Positions 20,622 to 31,618 of a DNA stretch of 64,000 nt are shown in pieces (positions within the stretch are counted from its first letter, which is position 1; each line of letters begins with the position of its first letter). The notes beneath the pieces were generated by a model. The model worked only from the letters and a program-made list of their open reading frames with translations, was not told where the DNA came from and did not search any database. A program made the translations under genes and the position numbers. The stretch comes from Scenedesmus sp. ARA3 (lineage: Eukaryota > Chlorophyta > Chlorophyceae > Sphaeropleales > Scenedesmaceae). Where the stretch lies: positions 1-64,000 of the forward strand of contig RWJK01001755.1 in the NCBI GenBank assembly GCA_004335835.1, written 5' to 3'.

Positions 20622-23224
20622 ATGCTGGCACAGCGCACCACCGCAGCCGTCTGCACTGGCTCCAGGCCCCGTGTGGCACTGAGGTGCAGCGCACCACTGC
20701 CCAGGGGCCTCACCAAGGCCAATGTGGCTGCTCCAATTTCTCCTCCTGGCCAGCCTCTGACCGATGAGCGCGGCTTCAGGCTGAAGGAGGTGAGCACAGG
20801 GCGCTGAAGACACGAGTGCGCGCATAGGAGCTAGCAGTGGCTGCGCGTATGTTTATTAGACGCCGATCTCATCTTGTAGTATGTTAAAACAAGCAACGTC
20901 GTGAGGAGCGTTGGCTCTCGCCCTGCATATCTCCACCAGCCAACACTCCTGGTGCAGACAGCAATGGCTGCTTGTCTGCCTAAGCCATGCACTTGCCAGA
21001 GCATTTCGACATGTAATGGCAGTTTGATACCCCAGGGTTGGCGTCATCATGCTCTGCCTCCTCTTGTGAGAAACCCACCTTTTGGCCTGCTGCTTGCAAC
21101 TGCAGGATGGCAGCTATGACCTGAGCGCGCCTCCTCCCTTCGGCCTGGCTGACATCCGCAATGCCATCCCAGCCCACTGCTGGGTCAAGGACTCCAAGCG
21201 TAGCATGGGCTTCCTGGCCCTGGATGTGGCTATTGTGGGTGCACTGGCGTACGGTGCCTTCACCCTCAACGCGTGGTAGGTTATAAATGAGGTGCCCCAT
21301 GAGCCTGCATGTGCAGCGGCTGCCCACCACAACTCCCGCACCATTGCCATGTGCATGATTACCATGCGGCCACTTGCCAGGAGCTGTGTGCTAGAATGAG
21401 CATGATAACGCACATTCGACTACCGTAACTGCCCTGGCAGTTCGCCCTTTGGGTCCCATGCTTAACCCAGCATGTGCTCGTGGCCTTTGCAGGTGGGCAT
21501 GGCCTCTGTACTGGATTGCTCAGGGCACCATGTTCTGGGCTCTGTTTGTTGTTGGCCACGACTGCGGCCACCAGAGCTTCAGCAACAACAGGGACCTGAA
21601 TGACCTGGTTGGCAACATCGCACACGCCAGCATCCTGGTGCCATACCACGGCTGGCGCGTGAGCCACCGCAAGCACCACGGCAACCACGGCCACGTGGAG
21701 AACGATGAGAGCTGGCACCCAACCACCAAGTCGCAGATTGACGAGATGGTGAGCGCCTCTGGCTTGCAGGAACTGCATCGTTGTTGTGGTAAAGCATCAG
21801 CTGCTTGCAGGAGCTGCGTGCCTGTGCTTGCAGACAGCAATGCCCGCTGCACCAGCACGGATGCTGACATAATAGTTGATGGGAGTGCTGCATGATATCG
21901 GCAGCCTGACACACTCTCGCCCTGCTGCTCAGCCAATGCTGTTCTGTGACGGAGCAAGGCTGACCAGTTGCTGTGTGTCCTTGCAGGAGCCCATGGGCCG
22001 CCTGGGCCGCCTCAAGTTCCCCTTCCCGCTGTTTGCCTTCCCCTTCTACCTGTGGGCGCGCTCCCCGGGCAAGCAGGGCAGCCACTATGACCCCAACTGC
22101 GACCTGTTCCAGCCCAGCGAGAAGCGCATGGTGCTGACCAGCGACGCCTTCATGCTGGGCATGCTGGGACTGCTGGCAGCCTGCACTGCCAAGCTGGGCG
22201 TGCTGGCCATGTTCAACCTGTACTTCATGCCGTACTGGTGAGCCAGCAGCAGCGTGATTGAGGGTGCTGGGCGGTTGGTGGGTGTGTATTTGAGAGGAGC
22301 TGCAGCCGGGGGCGGTAGCAGCATCTGGTGCAGCAGCAGTTGCGTACGACTGCGTTGATGTCTGTGTCAGGTGCCTGCCCTGTGATGTGTTATGATTAGC
22401 AAAGCGTCTCACATAGCTGTCTGCTGCTGTTTTGTGCTTGCAGGGTCAACGTGGCGTGGCTGGACATTGTGACCTACCTGCACCACCACGGCCCCAGCGA
22501 CTCGAAGGAGAAGATGCCCTGGTACAGGTGCGCACACAGCAGGGGCGGGCTTGACTCATCAGCACGCCAGCAGCGAATGATGTCTGCAACAGCAGCCAAG
22601 ACACCTGGGTGCATTATTTGTATGTCCTTGGCAGGTATCACGAACTTGTGCCTTAACTGGCTCACTGCCTGCTTGTGTGTTGGTCCTGCTGCTGCTGCAG
22701 GGGTGAGCAGTGGAGCTACCTGCGTGGTGGCCTGACCACCCTGGACAGAGACTACGGCATCTTCAACAAGATCCACCACGACATCGGCACACACGTGGTG
22801 CACCACCTGGTGAGACACACACGCAGCTGCTGCTGCTATTTATGTTGCCCAGCTGCCGAAGCACATGGCAGCCGCAGAGCTTCTGGAGTGCAACAAGTCA
22901 CAAGGAGAGCTCAGCACACCAGTAACATGCTCTTAAAGTCAGCAGCTGCTATCAGCAGCAATCCACCAGCACGTGGTGTACCAGCTGTGTCACTCTGTTC
23001 TGCTTGCTGTCCTGCTGCAGTTCCCCCAGATTTCCCACTACCACCTGGAGGAGGCCACTGAGGCAGCCAAGAAGGTGATGGGCCCATACTACAGGGAGCC
23101 GGAGAAGAGCCCAGGCCCCATCCCCACACACCTGTGGGAGCCGCTGGTGCGCTCGTTCAACAACGACCACTACGTGGCCGACACCGGAGACATCGTGTAC
23201 TACCAGAGGGACGCGCGCGTGTAG
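20622..23224 (+). CDS. FAD7: Plastid omega-3 fatty acid desaturase (FAD7 type)
   Basis: Converts linoleoyl to alpha-linolenoyl chains on plastid glycerolipids using ferredoxin. Exons 20622-20789, 21106-21275, 21493-21748, 21987-22237, 22444-22527, 22701-22809 and 23021-23224 join in frame to 413 residues. The N-terminal ~45 residues are Arg/Ser/Ala-rich without acids until late, a chloroplast transit peptide. The three di-iron histidine boxes are HDCGH (135-139), HRKHH (171-175) and HVVHH (341-345). The stretch around box 1, [12 protein letters not shown], and [13 protein letters not shown] match omega-3 FAD7/FAD8 rather than omega-6 FAD6. Length is slightly below plant FAD7. All key residues are present, so it should be active. 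The start codon sits at a good position for the transit peptide. Confidence 0.95.
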
Positions 23225-26178
23225 GTGCAGCGCTGGTGCTGTAGGAGCGTGCTTGCTGGCAGAGGTGCGGCACATGCCTGGCGCTGTGATAGTGCGCCCT
23301 GCTTGTTTGCTGCAGCAGCTGTATCGCTTGTCGGAGCATGCAGCAGCGCATGTCTGAGTGCTCTCTGTGGCTCGTAGCACATGGGGCTGAGTGGAGTGGA
23401 TAGGGTGAGTGGAGCGATGCTGCGCAGTGGTTCAACAGCGTATGCAGCGCTACAGCATTTTTACATGCAGTGGCCGCTGACCCTCGGATTGGGCGGAAGT
23501 GGCACGTGCTGCCTTGCAGTTCATATGCGATTGCAAGGCAGCTGTGTGGCAGCTGTGTACTCTGTTTGGTGTGGTCTGGGGCGTTGCTGCTGAGGTGTTG
23601 GCGCCCTGTTCGGGCTTTTGATGGCTGAGTGTATGGTGTTTGGTTGAGTCGTCGCGTTCAGACTGCAGGCAGCTTCAGCTTGTGCAACATGCCAACTTCT
23701 GGTAAATGCACATCCAATGAATTTTGGGCAAGAGCCCTAGCTCTTGCCGCAGGCCAATGCAGCTTGGCCCTGCCTGCTGTGGCAGTTTGGATCCGAAGAT
23801 GCTGCGTGCCCCAGGTGCAGCACCTAGGTGCATCTGGGTTGCTTTTCTCTTGCTGGCTTGTTTGATGTAGGGCAGGAGGATTTGCGCTGGATATGCAGTG
23901 CTGTTATGCCAACATGCTCATTCTTGGTCTCCTCCAGCATGTGTTGAGAGTTGCCTGCGACCCCTGTGTGAAAGTGTTTTGTTCAATGCCAGGTGCTGTT
24001 ATATCAGCTCTGTGATTGTTTGAGCGCAGTGCGTGATCTCACATAGAGCCTTACAGGTATGGGACAAACCTTGGTGCAGTCCTAGGCCTGGAAGGTTCAG
24101 TGATGCCTGCTTGCTTATGGCGTTACGGTCAACAGACTCGCATCTTGCTGCTGTCATTGCCACTGTCATAGGTGAACCCAGGTGCCATGTGAACTCACTG
24201 TTTGCTGCATCATGTTGATCCAGCAGGAACATATGATACACAAGTGACGTGTTGCCCATTACCTGATGTGCACACAGTGTCAGAGCTGTCAGTCTGTTGC
24301 AATGTGTAACACCAACAGTTGGTGGTGTTCTGAAGTGAAGATGGACAGGCTACGTTCTTGCGTCGTTGCATGAACTGTGCGGATGGCTGTGCATGGCATC
24401 ATCATGGCCAGCTGCACAGACATGTCACGGGCTGTGCTGACAGCGGGGGTTTGTTCATTTGCACAAAATGTACAGCATGCGTGTGATGTTGCAGTGGTAA
24501 TGCCGCCTTGAATTTGGTCGCCTGCGCTTCTCAGGCTTGCCATGCCCATCTCGGTCAATCTACTGCTTACACCCTCAGCTGGTCGGCGTGGGTCTCTGAC
24601 ATGCAGTGAGGCTTGTATAAAGAAAGTTGCCAGAGGCTTGCATGCAGGTTCAGGCTGCAAGATCATGTCTGATGCTGCAACTCTCTACCCATGTGCACGT
24701 GCGGGCTGTGTTCCCGTCGTGTAACACACAAATCGTGCAAAGGGTGCGCACTGAACGTAGGCCTAGGCTCCTAGGAAGTGAAAGACATTAATGGAATATT
24801 CCACGTGTTACATGGCCTGTCACTCTGCTCAACATCACCATGAAAAGCGCTTGCACGCTCAGCCCTGGCCGCATGCAGGTGCCAGGCAACCCACCGCTCC
24901 TATCTATTTAACAAAACACTGACCAACTTGGCCACACATAGTCATTTGGAGCCATGATAGCTCATGATACATGCAGATAGCGCACCAATGCTTCAGGAAG
25001 AAAATACATACAAGCCCTGTTGTACATGATACACTGCCAGAGCAGCGACCCTGTGTCCCACACCCAAGCCATCTTGAGCAACACACGCGCCACGTCGGCA
25101 TTACGCGCAGGACAAGTATCCTGCTGTCACCCAATGCGTCATCGAATAGATGCATCGTGGCATCAGCACAGCAATCCTTCGCATAGGACATAGCCAACCC
25201 TCAGCCCTGACCACCAGGGCGCAAGTTATGCTCTCCTGCTGTCCGCACAAGTGACAGTACGCTGACCCTGAGAACCAGTCGGCCTCTGTAGCATGCAGAG
25301 CAGCGCCTGCGCTGCCTGCTGTCCCTCAACAGCTGTTGCAACTGCACCACCTCTGTACAACCAGCTGCCTGCTGCCCGCCAGACTCAACCAGACCGGCAG
25401 CCGGATCAGCACACACCTGGCGATTGCTTTGTCAACGAAGCACATCCCTGAATAGTACAAAGCGCTCAGCAGCTGCCAGTGCACAAACACTGTCTGACAG
25501 CACCATGCCAATATCAGCTACAGATTATGCCTTCAAACAAACATGTTTGTTGGGGACTACCCAAACAAGAGTTCATAATGGTTGCGGCAGGAACATCCAA
25601 AAAGAACTTGAACATAATACACGGTGAAGTAAGATGCGCGAGGAAACTGCAAGCCATGCCATGACTGTGTCCTGGAAAAACACTACCGCATCATGCATGC
25701 TAAAACAGCTTTCACGCATCATACGAAAAAGGTAGGCCGCGCAGCTACCAGCCAGCAGTGCTTTGTGCAGGTGCGGATGGCACGTTTGCAGCACAGACTT
25801 GCCACTGCTGCTGCGTACACATGGTTGAAACAACCGGCTGCAGCAACCCAAACACCATTCTATTACAGCCAAAACTGGCTCAGCCCTAACAAGAGCAGCG
25901 CCATAATGCCTGAACTATAGTACCAGCACCCCTTGACAAGTACATGAAACTACAAGGTTGCCCAGCATGATTGGCCCGCATCTACACGAAGGCGACTTCA
26001 CAGGCTGACATCGTCCGAAAACAGCACCTCATTCAGGACCTGCAGCAAAAAGCACCACCCAGAGTCGTTAGATGTGAACTGCAATTGCATAGCCCCAGCA
26101 ACACCTGTGTGCTGCCGACCTGGCACGCAAAACAAGCGAGCAGCACATGCAAGTGTAGCCAGCAAGTCGCGGCATGAA
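23225..26178. other. Long convergent intergenic region after FAD7
   Basis: About 2.95 kb between the FAD7 stop and the stop of the next minus-strand gene. It has a plus-strand TGTAA at 24305-24309 and another at 24720-24724. Open frames here are short and without the codon bias of neighbouring genes. I see no RNA gene or mobile element. Confidence 0.45.
25863..25867 (-). terminator. Candidate polyadenylation signal TGTAA for the small membrane protein gene
   Basis: Minus-strand TGTAA about 310 bases beyond the stop at 26179. Plausible spacing, weak on its own. Confidence 0.3.
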
Positions 26179-26596
26179 TCACCAGAGTGACAGCCAGCAG
26201 GCTGCACCCTACAGCAGATGCTCTGTCTAAGGCAGCACACTGTGCAAAGCTTGCATACCCGCTCCCACAGCCCCCGCTCACCAGTGCAACGACGACAGAC
26301 ATGACGGATATGCCAGCTGCTGTCGCAGGGTCCTGCCCATGAGCGACACACCAGCCCGTCACTGCAAGGGCGCCCACACCCGACGACAAAGCGTTTGTTT
26401 CGTATTTGTTTGCGAAGGTCTGCAGCTGTGCCTGCAGTGAAGGTGGTGGGCTCGTGCTGCTGCTGGGCTCCTCGGGCTGCGCAGCTGCTGTTACGACGAG
26501 GCTACGCTTGCTGAGTTTATGCATGCGAGGAGCGCACATGCGGGTACGGCCCTGGGCAGGAGCTGCCAACTGGCTCTGTGCACGTTGAAGCATCAT
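26179..26596 (-). CDS. Small two-helix membrane protein, probably organelle-targeted
   Basis: Not recognised by family. Exon 1 (26596-26282) gives 105 codons and exon 2 (26208-26179) adds nine codons and a TGA, joined in phase through a CACTG/GTGAGC donor and a TGTAG acceptor; total 114 residues. Two adjacent ATG codons, 26596 and 26593, are the first in frame. Residues 1-50 are rich in Arg, Gln, Ala and Ser with almost no acids, consistent with a chloroplast or mitochondrial presequence ending near SLVVTAAA. Two predicted helices follow, NALSSGVGALAVTGWCVAHG and AAGISVMSVVVAL plus the exon 2 residues. The second exon is short and therefore the weak point of the model. Possible role is a thylakoid or envelope accessory subunit, which is a guess from size and topology. 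Confidence 0.5.
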
Positions 26597-27588
26597 CCTT
26601 CTGCTTGCGTTGTACGGTGCTGTTGCAGACTGTGTTGTGTCGCCCTGAGTTGCGCAGGTGATCAGCTGAAGGTTGACGAAGACAAGTACCCAGCTCACGG
26701 CCTGCCGAAAGATATAGGCAGGTGTCGGGAGTCGAGATGCAAAGTAACAGTGACACGATTTTTGACACACGGACCAGCATGCACCCAGCTCTATCGGCTA
26801 GATCAGTTGTCGGTTTAGTCTGAGATAGATGCGGAAATCTTTGTCAACAGGGGCAGCGGTCCAGTTATGCTAGATGATGTTGAATCAGCACTGCGGTGCC
26901 AACGTCCGCTAAACGTGCCCAGACAGCGATGCAACATATCGGCTGCGCGTCAGCTGCCTGGACGTATCATATTTCAGCGTTTCAGGTGTCGAGTACAGCT
27001 GCCATGTCCGCTCCTGGCTCATGCTGAGTTCAAAGACTGTTACATTAGCATTAGTCATGCTCCAGGACCACAGCTGGGTCTCTGTGATCCTTTTCACAGA
27101 CTAAGAATTTGAATGTGTTGAGCGAGACCTATGACACAAGGCGTCACGGCCTGCGTGAACCCGCCTCCCCATGCAACAGCCAGGCCGCCATGCATGCATA
27201 TGCCATGGGTGCAGTACTGCACTAGTGGCGCATCAGGCCTAGGCAACTGCAAGGGAGCGGCAGCTGAATACAGCCAGCAACGCCGTCATGCGAGGGTGCA
27301 GCACCGGGATCACTACATCACCCATCTTCAGCACGGGCCTTGCACCCATAACGATGCCTCACAAACTGTGTGATAGTGGCAATACAAAATAATGTACAGC
27401 TGTATGGCGCAAGGATACCTTCATCATCATGCGCAAGGATACCTTGTGTGTTGTACAACCCAAGATAGCATATGCTGCTGTGGACCCCTTCCCATCCAAC
27501 ATGTGCCATGCTCAGGGCTCCCCCGGCCCCTTCCAGCACCAGGCCAAGCCATGCACGCACTGCGGGTTGGCAACCCCTGCGCCATGTG
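26597..27588. other. Intergenic region between two minus-strand genes
   Basis: Holds the 3' UTR of the RanBP9-like gene and the upstream region of the small membrane protein gene. A minus-strand TGTAA occurs at 27040-27044. No supported gene. Confidence 0.45.
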
Positions 27589-28547
27589 TCACGAGCGTGA
27601 GCGCTGCAGGGCCTCGCACAGGTCGAAGGGCTCGCCCCCGCCATGCTCCTCGCGCAGTGCCATGCGCGTGGCAACCAGCTGCCGCAACAGCACCTCCAGC
27701 GAGCTCTGTCAGCAGCAGCAGCAGCAGCAGCAGCAGCCAGTTATTGCAACGTGGCAACAGAAGCAGCAGCCGCTACAGGTGCATAATTCATGCAGACCAA
27801 GGTCCAATTGCAAAGCTCACACCGTTCTCCGCATCATCGCTGCAAGAAATCTTACCTGCGGTGGTGAGCTGCCGGCCTCAGTGCTGCCGCTGTCTTTTGC
27901 TGCAGCACCTGCTTCATCCCCAGCTGCTGCTGCTGCCAACTGGCCAGCCACCTGCAGTATGGCTGCGTTCACTGCGTCTGCCACTGCCTCGCGCTGGCTC
28001 AGATGCAGCAGGTGCGCCAGCGGCGACTGCTCCGGGTGCTCATACGCAATGAGCGCCACCACCTCCTGCACACAGCATGAGGCGGCGCAGCAGGGCACAT
28101 TGCGCAGCACGTGTCACGTCCGTGCCTGGCAACAGCCGTGCAGCTGCTACGCTGGCACCTTGTAGAAAGACAGGGAATCCAGAGGTGGCAGACAAGTAAC
28201 AACCTGGCTGATGGTAGGCCGACATTAGCCATACTGCTTGGCATGCTGATGCCACAACCCTCTCCACTACGATGGCAGCAAGATTGCGGAGCTTGTGCAG
28301 CAGAGTCCAGGGCGAACGCCACAGGAGCATAGGGCGGCTCAATCATGCACAGCTGACTGCAGCTTGACCCGGTGATTGCTGAACTTATTTGTCACGTAAA
28401 CCACACCGTGAGGCTGCTGCCAGACACCCGCCTAGGCACTGCCCTGCCTCCCACCTTGAGCTGCGAGTCCTTGTGTGCTGCACCCGGCTTCAGCCCTGCC
28501 AGCACACTCTGCGCAAACTGCATGGCCTCCATGATGCGGCCCTCCCT

Positions 28548-28594
<47 letters not shown>

Positions 28595-31193
28595 CAGCCA
28601 CGCCGACAGTTGCACAGCAGCTGAGGCGGTGCTCAGAGCAGTTGTGCATGCTGGTGATGCTGGGATGCAGTGCAGAGCAGTGAACAAGTGATCAACAAGC
28701 GTCACTGCCCCGCCAACACTTCACCAGGCGTGAGGCCAGTTGAGCGACTGTGCAACCATCACATGATTGCAACTAGCACTGCCTAGCAAGGATACAGGTC
28801 CACACCACCGGACCTGATGAGCATCACCCCACTACCCCACCACCCCAACACGCAGGCCATATCTTCACCCCGCCCCACCTGATGAGCTCGATGAACTGCT
28901 GGCAGCTCATGTGGAACTGCACCTCATCAGCAACAGCAGAGCCGCCCAGCAGCCCGGGGCACTGCTGCCGCAGCAGCTCCATGGCTGGCACCAGCTGCCC
29001 CGCCATGATGGCGCCGCGCACAGCCTGCCGCGTGGCCAGCGTGGCTGACATGGGCTCAGCATCATCGCCCTCGCTGCAGCAGCAACAGCAGCAGCAGCAG
29101 CAGCAGCAGCATGCGGTGCTGTTGGCGAGCTGTGACAGTGAAGCATGAGTAGTGCGGTGTCAGGCAAGCACACCACTTGCCTGGGCAAATTCCGCAGCTG
29201 AGATCCCAACTGCTGTGCTGGAAGAATAGAGATGAGCTTTTGTGCATGCCATGATGCAGCTGACTGGAGGCAGAGCCAGGCGGAAGCTCCAGGCTGCTTG
29301 CTGTGCAGCTGCACCTGCAGCGCTGCTGTAACGCCTGGCTGTACTCACCACATCGGCTGTGCGATGCCCTCTGCGCCTGCTGCTGCATCGAAGGCTGCCA
29401 GTGTGGCCCCATAGCCATGGAACAGCAGGTAGCTGCGCACGATCTGGTGCGCGTCGCTTGCCGCAACGCTCATGCTGCAAACACACACCATGCAGTATAC
29501 ACCAACTTAAGGTTTGCGCCGCAGGACGTTAGCAACGCAGCTGCAGACTCAGACGGGTCACAATCTATGCTCCTGAGCATGCCATAAAGCAGGGCGGCTG
29601 ATGCCAAACGTACCTCTCTGATCAAGCACAACATCAGCACAACTGCATCACCCCCCCCCCNCCGTTTATATGTTTCAATGGGCTGCTGCTGCGACTGCTG
29701 CTGCAGCGGCGCTCACCGCTGCACCGCTGCCGCCTGCTGCTCCCGCTCCTCAGCCAGCAGCCCCTCAAGGTCAAACTTGAAGGGTGAGCCGCCAAAGTTG
29801 ACCACCACGTGCTCATTCTTGCTGCAAGGGCGACGCGCAGGGCACCACGTGCGGGGCAGCAGCAACACAAGCGCGGTCAACGCGTGCTCATTGGCTCAGC
29901 ATCCCTACGTGCAAACGACGTTGGGTGATGCTAGCAAGGGTGCTCAACAGTAGTTGGCGCGCCCCAGACTCGCAGAGCACAAGCTAGTGCCGCTGGTGCT
30001 GCTGCTGCTATTGGTACTGCTGCTGCTACTGCTGCTGCTGCTTGTGGTGGTGTCAGCATGGCAGGCTGGCCCACCTGTGCAGGCCAATGGTGGGGTACAG
30101 CTGCTGCGGCCGTACATTGCGGAACGCTGTCTTCAGCCGCGTGCCATTCTTCCTGCAGCAGAAACCAGGCAGGGCATAACATTGGCTTGTCTTGGAACTT
30201 GTACGTGCTCGACCACCATGCGACCCAACGTACCCAACCTGCAGGACACTGCAGCCAGCCGTGCACCAGCCAGCTTGCAACTGCCTGCTACAAACACAGC
30301 ATGCACCATCAACATGCAGCTCAAGCTGTATCACCCTTCACCCCAACGCTGCTGCGGCTGCTGCTGCTGCTGCGTTGCTTGTGCGGCTGGTGTGCGCCAC
30401 ATGCTCACGTGAAGAAGATCTCCTGCCGCTCAAAGTGCAGGCATGCGCCCACTGTGTCGCCCGCACTCCACTTGGGCCCGTACTCCTCGCCCTTTTCAGA
30501 GTGGTAGAACTTGCGGCCATCGTCGCCGTGGTAGCCGTAGCTGGAGGCCTCCCAGCTGCGTGTGCATGTAAGCAGCATGTTACGGCCCACGCCTGTGCAT
30601 GCATGCATGCATGTAGCACGTGCGTGTACACGTGTGCGTGCAGAGCGAAGCACTGACGTTTGGTTGTGTGCTGCTGTGGATGCCAGGTAAGCAGCACCAG
30701 CGGTGATTTATAAGGCTGGCGATCAGCCGTTGGCATGTGTGTCATTTATTGGAAGCCTATGCTGCGGTGTGTGCTGGGCCACAGCATCTGCTGTGTTCAC
30801 AGCATCTGCTGCACACAGGCGGCATCACGTGTTCACAGGGCGCCAACTGCATGCAGATGACAGCGCCAGCACAGCCTAAGGCTGCCTGGATGCCACTCAC
30901 CCTGGCTGCCGCGTCAGCTTGAAGCTCTTTTCTGTGAATCCAATGGCTATGCGGCCTAACTCCCCCTGGTCTACCACTGTCACCTCAAAGTAGTACAGCA
31001 GCTGCTGGGTGGGCACAGGCCTGTTGCCTTGTATGCTTCCCACATCGTTGTCATGCCTGCCATCACCAACGTAGCGTATGCTAAGCTTGTCTTTGCCTAT
31101 CTCTAGGCCAGGGCCATGCTGTGCTGTGTTGAACGCGTCTGGTGCAACAGCTGCTGCATGCGGCGTTTGTACAGAGGCTTGTTGGCCCAGCAT
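27589..31193 (-). CDS. RanBP9/10-like SPRY-LisH-CTLH-CRA protein (GID/CTLH E3 complex scaffold)
   Basis: Scaffold subunit related to RanBPM and yeast Gid1/Vid30, which bridges substrates to the multi-subunit GID/CTLH ubiquitin ligase in cytosol and nucleus. Nine exons (31193-30901, 30555-30409, 30152-30075, 29821-29717, 29474-29349, 29073-28879, 28545-28455, 28065-27856, 27705-27589) join in frame to 453 residues. SPRY, about residues 20-205, has YYFEVTVVDQG, the hallmark SYGYHGDDG, and FFTKNGTRLKTAF followed by LYPTIGL. LisH, about 215-250, reads AHQIVRSYLLFHGYGATLAA. CTLH follows (VRGAIMAGQLVPAMELLRQQ), then the CRA domain with FAQSVLAG and ALIAYEHPEQSPLAHLL. The protein is short compared with animal RanBP9, lacking the long Pro/Gln-rich N-terminus. 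An extra upstream exon cannot be excluded. Several acceptors lie directly after CTG-repeat tracts. Confidence 0.93.
28549..28593. repeat. Pure (CAG)15 tract abutting a splice acceptor
   Basis: Fifteen uninterrupted CAG triplets on plus, read as (CTG)15 in the transcript of the RanBP9-like gene. The tract lies in the intron and ends at the acceptor of the exon that starts at 28545, apparently serving as its polypyrimidine-like region. Confidence 0.95.
29661..29661. other. Ambiguous base N next to a C homopolymer
   Basis: The only N in the window follows a run of ten C residues inside an intron of the RanBP9-like gene, marking an uncertain homopolymer length in the assembly. It does not touch an exon. 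Confidence 0.95.
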
Positions 31194-31618
31194 GGGGCCC
31201 AGGGCAGGCCACAATCGCAGACAACAGCACCACCCAACAATGTGTAGAGCCAGTGGCCGCTCTAAGCACAGGATCGTGACAGGTCAGGTTGCTTGCGTAT
31301 TCTTGAGGAGCTTTGAAAGTGATGTAGGGTTTCGACCATGCAAACGGTTGAACATCATTAAATAGACTGAAATAGCACTTCAAGATGACGGAATACGCTG
31401 CGTACGCTGCTTCTACTGTGTTGGTTCGTCTTCCTGACAAAGCAACAGTTGCTGTTGTTCAGGGCCAGAAGGTCACAGCGTTGGAGGCACCAGCGTGCGT
31501 GATCAATCGAGAGTTGCTTCCTCTTTGTTTCAATTACAATTGAAGTGTCAAACAGCACCTGCTGAGCTCCAATTCCTGCTCCACAGTCACCTCTACTAAG
31601 CTTTCACAAGGCTTCACC
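31194..31618. promoter_or_regulatory. Divergent promoter between the RanBP9-like and pyrophosphatase genes
   Basis: A 425-bp head-to-head interval that must contain both 5' regions. No specific element was recognised. Confidence 0.5.

Noticed and set aside
28549..28593. CRISPR-like array
   Set aside because: Simple trinucleotide repeat without spacers, in a eukaryotic intron.
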